DNA from: JAXDMU01 sp963762435
GTDB taxonomy: Bacteria; Pseudomonadota; Alphaproteobacteria; ATCC43930; CGMCC-115725
DNA: 64,000 nt
Direction of reading: 5' to 3'
NCBI GenBank assembly: GCA_963762435.1
Contig: CAVXLN010000003.1
Coordinates: forward strand, 633,271-697,270
Below, piece after piece: positions 48,131 to 56,625 of the stretch; within the stretch, counting starts at the first letter, position 1; the number at the start of each line of letters is the position of its first letter. The notes beneath the pieces were generated by a model, which worked only from the letters and a program-made list of their open reading frames with translations, did no database searches and had not been told where the DNA came from. Made by a program: the position numbers and the translations under genes.

Positions 48131-48570
48131 GGCCGGATGTAGCTCCAACCTTGCTCCTGCAATTCCATCAGGCGCACGACACCCGACGGCACCTCGGCCG
48201 CACCCGGCACCAGCACCACCTTCTTGCCCTCGTTCGATTCGACCGCAGCAATGGTGTTGTGGCAGGCCGACAGCACCAGACCGGGAACCTTGGTCCGCAG
48301 CGCAGCAAGCCGATCCTTCACCGGCGAGATATCGTCGCGCAGCATGGCGAGGCCGGGTCCATACGCCACGATCTCGACCGCGAACGTCTCGCCCTGTTTC
48401 GCATAGAAATCGGCGGCATTGCCGATATTGCCGAGCGCCAGATTCATCACGGCGGCATCGCCGGTATCGATTTGCACCGCCATGCGATGGGCCTTCGGCG
48501 CCGCGGACGAGGCCGCGATCGGCAGTGCTGCGAGGATTGCTAAAAGGAGGCCGAGAATGAGGCGGGGCAT
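48127..48570 (-). CDS. Exported DsrE-family protein
   Basis: The 147-residue protein has a signal peptide of about 24 residues and the DsrE/DsrF-like fold: MAVQIDTGDAAVMNLALGNI, VAYGPGLAMLR and a GLVLSACHNT stretch with a single cysteine at the usual sulfur-relay position. It may bind or relay sulfur in the periplasm. It begins the minus-strand operon with an SBP and a VOC protein. Confidence 0.78.
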   Translation of the reverse strand: MPRLILGLLLAILAALPIAASSAAPKAHRMAVQIDTGDAAVMNLALGNIGNAADFYAKQGETFAVEIVAYGPGLAMLRDDISPVKDRLAALRTKVPGLVLSACHNTIAAVESNEGKKVVLVPGAAEVPSGVVRLMELQEQGWSYIRP

Positions 48571-48691
48571 CGGACGCTCCGATCAGGAGAGGGAAGTGCG
48601 GAAGCTAGCGGGAATCCGCAAAGGTGCCAACGATTTGGGCTCGCCTCGGACGGAGAGAACCGTGGCATAGTTTCGCGCGAAGGAGAGCCCG

Positions 48692-49264
48692 ATGCAGTCC
48701 TTGCCGGCCCAGACCGCGCTCATCGTCATCGACATCCAGCACGCGATCGACCATCCGCGCTGGGCCGCCGAGGGGCCGCGCAACAATCCCGATGCCGAGC
48801 GCAGGGTCGCAGGATTGCTCGCCGCCTGGCGCACCCGCGAGATGCCGATCGTCCATATCCGCCATGATTCGGCCAACCCCGGCTCCTCCTATGCGCCGGG
48901 CCAGCCGGGCAACGCGTTCAAGCCGGACACGGCGCCGCTCATGGGCGAACGGATCATCGCCAAGCGCATCAACAGCGCCTTCATCGGCACCGATCTCGAG
49001 CATTGGCTCAAGTCACAGGGCTTCGATACGCTGGTGGTGACCGGCGTCATCACCAACAATTCGGTCGAGGCGACGGTGCGCATGGCCGGCAATCTCGGCT
49101 TCACGACATATCTCGTCGAGGATGGCTGCTTCACCTTCGCCAAGCGCGATCATGCCGGCAAGCTGCGGTCCGCCGAGGAGGTCCATGCCATGTCGCTCGC
49201 CAATCTGAACGGCGAATATTGCACCGTCACCACAGCTGCGGAGATCCTCGGCGCATTACCGTGA
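48692..49264 (+). CDS. Isochorismatase-family hydrolase-like protein lacking the usual Cys
   Basis: The 190-residue protein has LIVIDIQHAI with the catalytic Asp14, Lys in RIIAKRIN (about residue 90), and the third motif TGVITNNSVEATVRMAG. At the nucleophile position the family has C-V; here it is S-V. Cysteine is thus missing from the active site as read. Either Ser replaces it or the protein has another role. It lies 27 bases before the peptide transporter operon. Confidence 0.8.
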   Translation: MQSLPAQTALIVIDIQHAIDHPRWAAEGPRNNPDAERRVAGLLAAWRTREMPIVHIRHDSANPGSSYAPGQPGNAFKPDTAPLMGERIIAKRINSAFIGTDLEHWLKSQGFDTLVVTGVITNNSVEATVRMAGNLGFTTYLVEDGCFTFAKRDHAGKLRSAEEVHAMSLANLNGEYCTVTTAAEILGALP

Positions 49265-49291
49265 TTGACGCAGCGCAGCACGGACGATTTC

Positions 49292-50943
49292 ATGAGCGCC
49301 ATGCGCTGCCTGCTCCTTGCCATCCTGATGCTGCTCGCCAGCCTGCCGGCCCAGGCGCGCGAGGGCGACCTCGTCATCGGCATGTCGCAATTCCCGTCGA
49401 GCCTCCATGCCGACATCGATGCCGAGGTGGTGAAAACCTACACGCTGGGCTTCGTCATCCGGCACGTCACCGCCTTCGACAAGGATTGGCATAATAGCTG
49501 CCTGCTCTGCACCGAGCTGCCCTCCTTCGAGAACGGCTTGGTGCGGCTCGAGGAGCGGCCCGATGGCGGCACCGGCATGGCCGTCACGATCAAGCTCAAA
49601 CCGGGACTCTTCTGGGGTGACGGCGTGCCGGTCACGACCCGCGACCTCGCCTTTACCTGGAAGCTGGGCCGCGATCCCGGCTCGGGCTTCAGCAACGTCC
49701 ATCCCTGGAAGCGGGCAAGCAGCATCGAGATCGTCGATGACCGGACGGCGATCCTGCATCTCGACAAGATCCTGACCTCGTTCGACGAATGGGACGAGAT
49801 CCTGCCGGAGCATATCGAGGCGGCGGCGGCCGGGGATGCCGGCGCTTATCTCAAGCAGACGGTCTATAACCGCGCACCGACCACGCCCGGCCTCTATGAC
49901 GGTCCGTATCTCATTACCGGCTATAAGTCCGGCGCGGAGATCATCCTCGAGCCCAACCCCTATTGGACCGGCACCAAGCCCGGCTTCAAGCGCATCATCC
50001 TGAAACTCATCGACAATACGGCGGCACTGGCGGCCAACCTCTTGGCCGGCGATGTCGATATGGTGGTGGGCGAGGGCGTCGGCCTCTCGATCGACCAGGT
50101 GCTGCAGATCCGCAAGCAGCATCCCGACGAGTTCACCTACATCTTTCGGCCGAACCTGACCTACGAGCATATCGACCTGCAGAAGGACAACCCGATCCTG
50201 GCCGATGTCCGGGTGCGCCAGGCGCTGCTCTACGCGCTCGACCGCAAGACGATGGTCGACAAGCTGTTCCAGGGTATGCAGCCGGTCGCGAACAGCTGGG
50301 TCAACCCGCTCAACCCCAATTTCAGCGCCGACACGCCGACATATCCCTTTGATCCGGCGAAGGCCAAGGCGCTGCTGGCCGCGGCCGGCTGGACGCCCGG
50401 CGAGGACGGCATCTGCCGCAATGCCAAGGGCGAACGCTTGAGCTTCGAGTTCATGACGACCTCCGGCAACCGTTTGCGCGAGCTGCAGGAGCAGGTGCTG
50501 CAAAGCTGGTGGCGTGCTGCCTGCATCGAGACCCAGATCAAGAACGAGCCGCCGCGCACCATCTTCGGCGAGACGATGAAGAAGCGCGCCTATACGGGTG
50601 CGGTCATGTATGGCTACTCCTTCACCGTCACCGGTTCGCCGCGGCTGTCGCTCGGCTCGGACATGATCCCGAATGCCAAGAACAATTACGGCGGGTCAAT
50701 TACATCGCTTTCTCCAATGCCGCGATGGATGCCGATATCGACGCGGTCGAGGGCGAGCTCGACCCTGAAAAGCGCAAGGTGATCTGGGCCGACATGCAGC
50801 GGATCTATGCCGAGAATTTGCCGGCCCTGCCGCTCTTCTTCCGCTCCGACGCGCATGTCATTCCGAAATGGCTCAAGGGTTACGAGCCGACCGGCCATGC
50901 CGATTACGGCACCTTCTGGGCCGAGAATTGGCATCGCGAATGA
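49292..50943 (+). pseudogene. Peptide/oligopeptide-binding protein, family 5, with one-base frameshift
   Basis: The first frame runs from 49292 with a signal peptide (LLLAILMLLASLPAQA) through all family-5 landmarks to about 50695. The reading then leaves the family and stops at 50782. The correct end (NYIAFSNAAMDADI to WAENWHRE) continues in another frame to 50943. The break lies at a G-run at 50693-50695: one G is missing between YGG and VNYIAF. The corrected protein would have about 551 residues. It may be a sequencing error or a true lesion. The end overlaps the first ATPase start (ATGA). Confidence 0.85.
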
Positions 50944-51921
50944 TGGCACCGCGAATGACCGGGCCGCTGCTCTCGGTCGAACGCCTCAGCGTCGAGTTCA
51001 CGCGCGACGGCCGGGTTCGCCGGCCGGTCGCCGGCATCTCCTATCATCTCGAGCCGGGCCGCACGCTGGGCGTGGTCGGCGAAAGCGGCTCGGGCAAGTC
51101 GCTGACGGCACTGGCGCTGATCGGGCTGGTGCCGGCGCCGGGCCTGGTCTCGGGCTCGATCCGTTTCGCGGGCCAGGAGCTGGTGGGCGCCGATCCCGCG
51201 ACGCTGCGCCAGCTGCGCGGCGACCGGATCGCCATGGTGTTCCAGGAGCCGATGACGGCGCTCAACCCCGTCATGAATGTGGGCCGCCAGATCGCCGAAG
51301 TGCTGGTGCTGCATCAGGATCTCGGCTGGCAAGCCGCGCGCGAACGAGCCGTCGAGCTCCTCGATGCGGTCGGCATCCCGTCGCCGCGCGAGCGTGCGCG
51401 CTCCTTCCCGCATCAGCTCTCGGGCGGCATGCGACAGCGAGCGATGATCGCGATGGCGCTAGCATGCCGCCCGGCGCTCCTCATCGCCGACGAGCCGACG
51501 ACGGCGCTCGATGTCACAATCCAGGCGCAGATCCTCGATCTGATGCTGTCGCTCCAGGCCGAGATCGGCATGGCGATCCAATTCATCAGCCACAATCTCG
51601 CGGTCATTTCCGAAGTCGCGGACGAGATCATCGTCATCTATGCCGGCCGTGTGGTCGAGCAGGCGCCGGCCGATGCCCTGCTCGACCGCCCCACGCCATC
51701 CCTATACGCAGGGACTGATCGCAACGCTGCCCGATCCCGACCATCGGGTCGACCGGCTGCCGGTGATCCCGGGCGGCGTGCCGGATCTCGACAGTGGCGC
51801 CCAAGGCTGCCGCTTCGCGCCGCGCTGCCCGCTTGCCGACGAGGGTTGCCGCGCCGCCGAGCCGCCGCTCAAGCCGGTCGCTGCCGGCCACCTCGCCGCC
51901 TGCTTCAAGGCCGCCTCATGA
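50940..51921 (+). pseudogene. Peptide ABC transporter ATPase (DppD-like) with one-base frameshift
   Basis: From the ATG at 50940 the protein shows Walker A GESGSGKS, LSGGMRQR and LLIADEPTTALD. After LLDRP at about 51690 the frame turns to nonsense. The family's C-terminal HPYTQGLIATLPDPD and a zinc-like cysteine cluster (CRFAPRCPLADEGC) continue in another frame to the TGA at 51919-51921. The run CCCC at 51690-51693 has one C too many. The uncorrected frame does not stop but runs in frame into the next ATPase. Its true stop overlaps that gene's start (ATGA). Confidence 0.85.
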
Positions 51922-52868
51922 GCCTGATCGAACTTGCGGGCGTCAGCGCCCATTTTCCCGTGTCCGGCGGCAGCTGGCTCGCCCGGCGGCAGATCCTGCG
52001 CGCGGTCGAGGCGGTGAGTTTCGCCATCGGCGAAGGCGAGACGCTGGCGCTCGTCGGCGAGAGCGGCAGCGGCAAGACCACGCTCGGCCAGATGGTCGCC
52101 GGGCTGCGCGCCCCGACCGAGGGCCGGCTCAGCTTCCGCGGCCAGCCCATGAGCAGCATCGCGGCACGGCGCGGCGTCCAGATCGTGTTCCAGGACCCGT
52201 TCTCCGCCCTCGATCCGCGCATGCCGGTTTCGAGCCTGATCGCCGAACCGCTCGCCATCCAGCGCATCGGCACCACCACTGAGCGGCGCGCGCGGGCGGC
52301 GCGCCTCGTCGAGCAGGTCGGGCTGCCGCGCGATGCCTTGAACCGCTATCCCCATGAATTCAGCGGCGGCCAGCGCCAACGCATCGCGATCGCCCGGGCG
52401 CTGGCGCCAGATCCCGCCCTCATCGTCGCCGACGAGCCGCTCTCGGCCCTCGATGTCTCGATCCAAAGCCAGATCCTCAATCTCCTGAAATCGATCCAGG
52501 AGGAAAGGCGGCTTTCCTACCTCTTCATCAGCCATGATCTGGGTGTGGTGAACCATCTGGCCGACCGGGTCGCGGTGCTCTATCTGGGCCGGCTGGTCGA
52601 GCTCGCCGAGCGTGCCGATTTCTTCGCCCGCCCCAGCCATCCCTATAGCCAGGCGCTGCTCAGATCCGTGCCCCGCGTCGGCCGCGGGCGCCGCCGGCCG
52701 GGCTCAGCACTCACGGGCGAGATGCCGAGCGCGCTCAAGCCGCCCTCCGGCTGCGCCTTCCATCCGCGCTGTCCCAAGGCGCAGGCGATCTGCAAGAGCG
52801 AGCGCCCGGAACTGGCGCCGGCACCCGGACGCCCGCTGCATCTCGCCGCCTGCCATTTCAAGGAGTGA
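51918..52868 (+). CDS. Peptide ABC transporter ATPase (DppF-like)
   Basis: The 316-residue protein has GESGSGKTTLG (Walker A), FQDPFSALDPRM, FSGGQRQRIAIARAL and IVADEPLSALD, and the oligopeptide-type C-terminus GCAFHPRCPKAQAIC. It energises uptake with the DppD-like partner. The ATG at 51918 overlaps the partner's stop. Confidence 0.92.
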   Translation: MSLIELAGVSAHFPVSGGSWLARRQILRAVEAVSFAIGEGETLALVGESGSGKTTLGQMVAGLRAPTEGRLSFRGQPMSSIAARRGVQIVFQDPFSALDPRMPVSSLIAEPLAIQRIGTTTERRARAARLVEQVGLPRDALNRYPHEFSGGQRQRIAIARALAPDPALIVADEPLSALDVSIQSQILNLLKSIQEERRLSYLFISHDLGVVNHLADRVAVLYLGRLVELAERADFFARPSHPYSQALLRSVPRVGRGRRRPGSALTGEMPSALKPPSGCAFHPRCPKAQAICKSERPELAPAPGRPLHLAACHFKE

Positions 52869-52872
52869 CGGG

Positions 52873-53826
52873 ATGCTGGGCTTCGTCCTTCGCCGTGTCC
52901 TCCAAGCGCTCCTGGTGCTGCTGATCATGTCGGCCGTGATCTATGGCCTGATCGGGCTGATGCCGGGCGATCCGATCGATGTCATGACCGCCGGCAATCC
53001 CGGCATGACGCCCGAGATGGCAGCACACCTCAAGCAGCTCTACGGGCTCGATCAGCCGCTGCCGGTGCGCTACTGGCATTGGCTGACGGCAGCGCTCACC
53101 GGCGATCTGGGCTTCTCGCGCACCCATTCCCAGCCGGTGCTGCACATCCTGCTGCCGGCCTTGGGCCAGACCGCCAAGCTGATGCTGAGCGGCTGGAGCC
53201 TGAGCGTGCTGTTCGCCTTCATCCTGGGCACCTTGTCGGCGCGGAAGCCGGGCGGGGCGCTCGACACCGCCATCGGGCTGTTCACCTTCGCCGGCATCTC
53301 GGTGCCGGTGTTCTGGCTGGCGCTCATCCTGGTGCTGGTCTTCGCCGTCACGCTGCACTGGCTGCCGGCGAGCGGCATGGCCGGGATCGATGATGCCGGC
53401 ATCGTCGATCAGCTGCGGCATCTGGCCCTGCCGGTGGCGACGCTGACGCTCGCCAATACCGGCACCTTCACCCGCTATGTCCGGGCATCCATGATCGAGA
53501 CGATGCGGCTCGATTTCATCCGCACGGCGCGCGCCAAGGGCCTGAGCGAAAGCCGGGTCGTGATCGCGCACGCGCTCAGGAACGCGCTCATCCCGGTCGT
53601 GACCATCATGGCGCTCAGCTTCGGCACGCTCTTCTCAGGAGCGCTCGTCACCGAGACCATGTTCGCGCAGTTCGGCATGGGCAAGATGATCTATGACGCG
53701 ATCCTGGGGAACGACTTCAACCTGGCCCTCGTCGGCCTGCTCTTCGCCACGCTCGTGACGCTCGCCAGCAACCTCGCCGCCGACCTCCTTTATGGCTGGC
53801 TCGACCCGCGGATCTCGCTCAAATGA
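52873..53826 (+). CDS. Peptide ABC transporter permease (DppB-like)
   Basis: This 317-residue inner-membrane protein has six helices and the permease EAA loop (RTARAKGLSESRVVIAHALRNA, about 215-236). An AGGAG ribosome site precedes the ATG at 52873. The longer frame from 52612 runs through the upstream ATPase. Its stop overlaps the DppC-like start by ATGA. Confidence 0.92.
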   Translation: MLGFVLRRVLQALLVLLIMSAVIYGLIGLMPGDPIDVMTAGNPGMTPEMAAHLKQLYGLDQPLPVRYWHWLTAALTGDLGFSRTHSQPVLHILLPALGQTAKLMLSGWSLSVLFAFILGTLSARKPGGALDTAIGLFTFAGISVPVFWLALILVLVFAVTLHWLPASGMAGIDDAGIVDQLRHLALPVATLTLANTGTFTRYVRASMIETMRLDFIRTARAKGLSESRVVIAHALRNALIPVVTIMALSFGTLFSGALVTETMFAQFGMGKMIYDAILGNDFNLALVGLLFATLVTLASNLAADLLYGWLDPRISLK

Positions 53827-54755
53827 GCCTGGCCGAGCTCGACAGCACCGGGATCGAGGCCGCGCAATCGGTCTGGCAACTGCGCTGGCGGCGGTTCCGG
53901 CAGCATCGCACGGCCGTGGCCAGCCTCGTCATGATCGCGGCCCTGCTGGCCTTCGTGCTGTCGGCCTGGCCGCTGGCGCGGCTGCTCGGTATCGATCCCG
54001 CCGCCGCCGACCTGCTGTCTCGCTACGATGCGCCCTCCGCCACCCACTGGCTCGGTACCGACGAGGCCGGGCGCGACGAACTCGTCCGCCTCATGTATGG
54101 CGGCCAGATGTCGCTGCTCGTGGGCTTCATCGCGACCCTCATCGGCGGCACGCTCGGCCTCGGCATTGGATTGGTCGCGGGCTATGCCGGCGGCAAGCTC
54201 GATGCCGTGCTGATGCGCGCGACCGACGAGGTGGTGGCCCTCCCGCTCCTGCCGCTCCTGATCGTGCTTGGTGCGGTCGACCTCACCAAGCTCGGATTCT
54301 CGCGCGAATTCGCTCATTCGGGTGCCGCGGGCTTCTGGCGCATCGTCGTCATCATCGCTCTGGTCGACTGGACCGCGATGGCGCGGCTCGTGCGCGCCGC
54401 CACGCTGGCGCTGCGCGAACGCGATTTCGTGCTGGCGGCGCGGGCCAGCGGCGGCGGTCCGCTCTACATCATTGCCACCCACATCCTGCCCAACGTCACG
54501 ACACCGATCATCGTGGCCGGCACGCTCACCATCGGGCGCGTCATCCTGTTCGAATCGGTGCTGAGCTTCCTCGGATTCGGCATCGTCCCGCCGACGCCCA
54601 GCTGGGGCAACATGCTGAACAATGCGCAGGAGTTCGTGACCACCGATCCCGGGCTCGCGATATATCCGGGCCTCCTGATCTTCGTGACCGTGATTGCCGT
54701 CAATTTCCTCGGCGATGGGCTGCAGCACGCCTTCGATCCAAGATCGGAACGATAG
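53823..54755 (+). CDS. Peptide ABC transporter permease (DppC-like)
   Basis: The 310-residue protein has the DppC N-terminal soluble piece, HWLGTDEAGRDELVRLMYGG (about residues 75-95) and the second permease motif AARASGGGPLYIIATHILPN. With the DppB-like gene it forms the channel. It is the last gene of the operon. A 61-base gap precedes the polysaccharide exporter genes. Confidence 0.92.
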   Translation: MSLAELDSTGIEAAQSVWQLRWRRFRQHRTAVASLVMIAALLAFVLSAWPLARLLGIDPAAADLLSRYDAPSATHWLGTDEAGRDELVRLMYGGQMSLLVGFIATLIGGTLGLGIGLVAGYAGGKLDAVLMRATDEVVALPLLPLLIVLGAVDLTKLGFSREFAHSGAAGFWRIVVIIALVDWTAMARLVRAATLALRERDFVLAARASGGGPLYIIATHILPNVTTPIIVAGTLTIGRVILFESVLSFLGFGIVPPTPSWGNMLNNAQEFVTTDPGLAIYPGLLIFVTVIAVNFLGDGLQHAFDPRSER

Positions 54756-54816
54756 ATAGGCGTGGACCCGGAACCGATCGGGAGGCTATTGCTGCGCCGA
54801 ACGATCTGAACCAGGC

Positions 54817-55683
54817 ATGATGACGGACAGCATAATCGGACAAAGGACGGCGGCGCCCGAGGAATTGCCCCCGCCCGCCCCGCTCGGCATGCGGGAGCAT
54901 CTGGCGCTGGCCGTCCAGGATCTCCGGCTCGGGCTCGGCGATTGGCGGAAATGGCTGCTGCTCGGCATGAACGACATCCGCCAGCGCTATCGCCGCTCGC
55001 GGCTGGGCCAGTTCTGGATCACGCTCAGCATGGCGATCACGATCCTGTCGCTGGGTTTCGTCTATGCCTATCTTTTCAAGACCCCGCTGCAACAGTATAT
55101 GCCGTTCCTGGCGACGAGCCTGGTGGCGTGGGGCCTGATCCAGGCGGTCATCATCGAATCCTGTACGGTCTTCACCTCGGCCGAGGGCTATCTTCGGCAG
55201 GTGCCGATGCCGCGCTCGGTGTTCGTGCACCGGCTCTTGGTGCGCAACCTCGTCAATTTCGCCCATAACGCCGTCATCCTGCCGGTCGTCTTCCTGTGGT
55301 TCGGCGTCGGCGTCGGCTGGGTGCTGCTGCTGGCGCTTCTCGGTCTCGTCCTCGTCATCTTGAACGGCGTCTGGGTCGGGCTGCTGCTCGGCACGATCTG
55401 CGCCCGCTTTCGCGACCTGCCGCAGATCATCGCCAGCCTGATGCAGATCGTCTTCTTCGTGACGCCGATCATGTGGCGGCCAGGCCAGATCCCGGCCGAG
55501 CTCGGCCGGTTGATCGGCCTCAACCCCTTTGCCAGCTTCCTCGCCATCATCCGCGACCCGCTCCTGGGCGCCGCCCCGCCGACCAGCGCCTGGGTGATGA
55601 CCGGCTTGATCACAATGTTGGGATTCGCCGTCACCATGCCGCTCTTCGCGCGTTTCCGCGCCCGCATCGTCTACTGGCTCTGA
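54817..55683 (+). CDS. Polysaccharide ABC exporter, permease (Wzm/KpsM-type)
   Basis: The 288-residue ABC-2 permease has the KpsM/Wzm layout: an N-terminal amphipathic region RLGLGDWRKWLLLGMNDIRQRYRRSRLG, then six helices, and QIVFFVTPIMWRPGQIP. It exports a capsule, O-antigen or teichoic-like polymer across the inner membrane. Its stop shares a base with the ATPase start (TGATG). Confidence 0.9.
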   Translation: MMTDSIIGQRTAAPEELPPPAPLGMREHLALAVQDLRLGLGDWRKWLLLGMNDIRQRYRRSRLGQFWITLSMAITILSLGFVYAYLFKTPLQQYMPFLATSLVAWGLIQAVIIESCTVFTSAEGYLRQVPMPRSVFVHRLLVRNLVNFAHNAVILPVVFLWFGVGVGWVLLLALLGLVLVILNGVWVGLLLGTICARFRDLPQIIASLMQIVFFVTPIMWRPGQIPAELGRLIGLNPFASFLAIIRDPLLGAAPPTSAWVMTGLITMLGFAVTMPLFARFRARIVYWL

Positions 55684-56441
55684 TGACCAAGATCGTGCTC
55701 GACCGCGTCTCGGTCGATTTTCCCATCTATAATGCCCGCGCCCGGTCGCTCAAGACCATGCTGATGCGCCGCGCCGTCGGCGGCGAGATCGCGATGCGCG
55801 ACGACAGCCGCGTCTCGATCGTGGCCTTGCGTGATCTCAGCCTCCGGCTCGATGAAGGCGACCGCCTCGCCGTGATCGGCCATAACGGGGCCGGCAAATC
55901 GACCCTGCTGCGCGTGCTGTCGGGCGTCTATGAGCCGCCGGTCGGGCGGGTCACGATCGAAGGCACGGTCTCATCGCTCTCCGACCTCACCATGGGCATG
56001 GACCAGGAGGCGACCGGCTACGACAACATCATGCTCCGGAGCGTGTTCCTGGGCGTCTCGGTCGAGCAGGCGCGCCGGTCGATCGCCGATATCGAGAGCT
56101 TCACCGAGCTCGGCGATTTCCTGCATCTGCCGATGCGGACCTATTCGAGCGGCATGATGCTGCGCCTGGCCTTCGCCATCAGCACGGCGGTGACGCCGCA
56201 GATCCTGATCATGGACGAGATCATCGGCGCGGGCGACGCGGCCTTCATGGTCAAGGCCGAGGCGCGGCTCAACAAGCTGATCGACAACACGCATATCCTG
56301 GTCATCGCATCCCACAGTGCCGACACGCTGCGCCGGTTCTGCAACAAGGGGCTGATCCTCGCGGGCGGCCGCATCGCCAAGTTCGGCCCGATCGAGGACG
56401 TGCTGGACGTTTACGAGCACCCGGACGAGCCCGCCGCGTAG
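55683..56441 (+). CDS. Polysaccharide ABC exporter, ATPase (Wzt/KpsT-type)
   Basis: The 252-residue protein has VIGHNGAGKSTLLRVLSGVYEP (Walker A), FLHLPMRTYSSGMMLRLAFA (signature region) and LIMDEIIGAGDAAF (Walker B), all typical of Wzt/KpsT. It is short and lacks the C-terminal carbohydrate-binding domain of some Wzt proteins. Start ATG at 55683. No glycosyltransferases flank it directly; those at 0.8-26 kb are the closest. Confidence 0.92.
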   Translation: MTKIVLDRVSVDFPIYNARARSLKTMLMRRAVGGEIAMRDDSRVSIVALRDLSLRLDEGDRLAVIGHNGAGKSTLLRVLSGVYEPPVGRVTIEGTVSSLSDLTMGMDQEATGYDNIMLRSVFLGVSVEQARRSIADIESFTELGDFLHLPMRTYSSGMMLRLAFAISTAVTPQILIMDEIIGAGDAAFMVKAEARLNKLIDNTHILVIASHSADTLRRFCNKGLILAGGRIAKFGPIEDVLDVYEHPDEPAA

Positions 56442-56532
56442 GACGGGCAGCTGCCCCGGACGGCTCAGCTTGAAGATCCGGGCTCCGGCGATGCGCGCCG
56501 CCTTCACCGGGCCTTAAGGATTCTAACAGTAT

Positions 56533-56563
56533 TTCGTTCAACAGCCGAAATACATTGAACGAA
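56533..56563. promoter_or_regulatory. Inverted repeat in the promoter region of the propeller gene
   Basis: TTCGTTCAA (56533-56541) and TTGAACGAA (56555-56563) are perfect 9-base arms around 13 bases; ATTTCG/CGAAAT nests within. It sits 63 bases before the chosen start codon and could be an operator or part of a leader hairpin. Confidence 0.4.
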
Positions 56564-56625
56564 TTCTGGCCGGTATTCCGCGCAAAACATCGGCCCTTGT
56601 GCAATCAACAAGAGGGATCGGCCTC

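Noticed and set aside
50868..52868. A 666-codon open frame that looks like a natural double-ATPase fusion
   Set aside because: The middle (about 51700-51917) is nonsense in this frame, and the expected DppD C-terminus continues in another frame. A single extra C explains the fusion.
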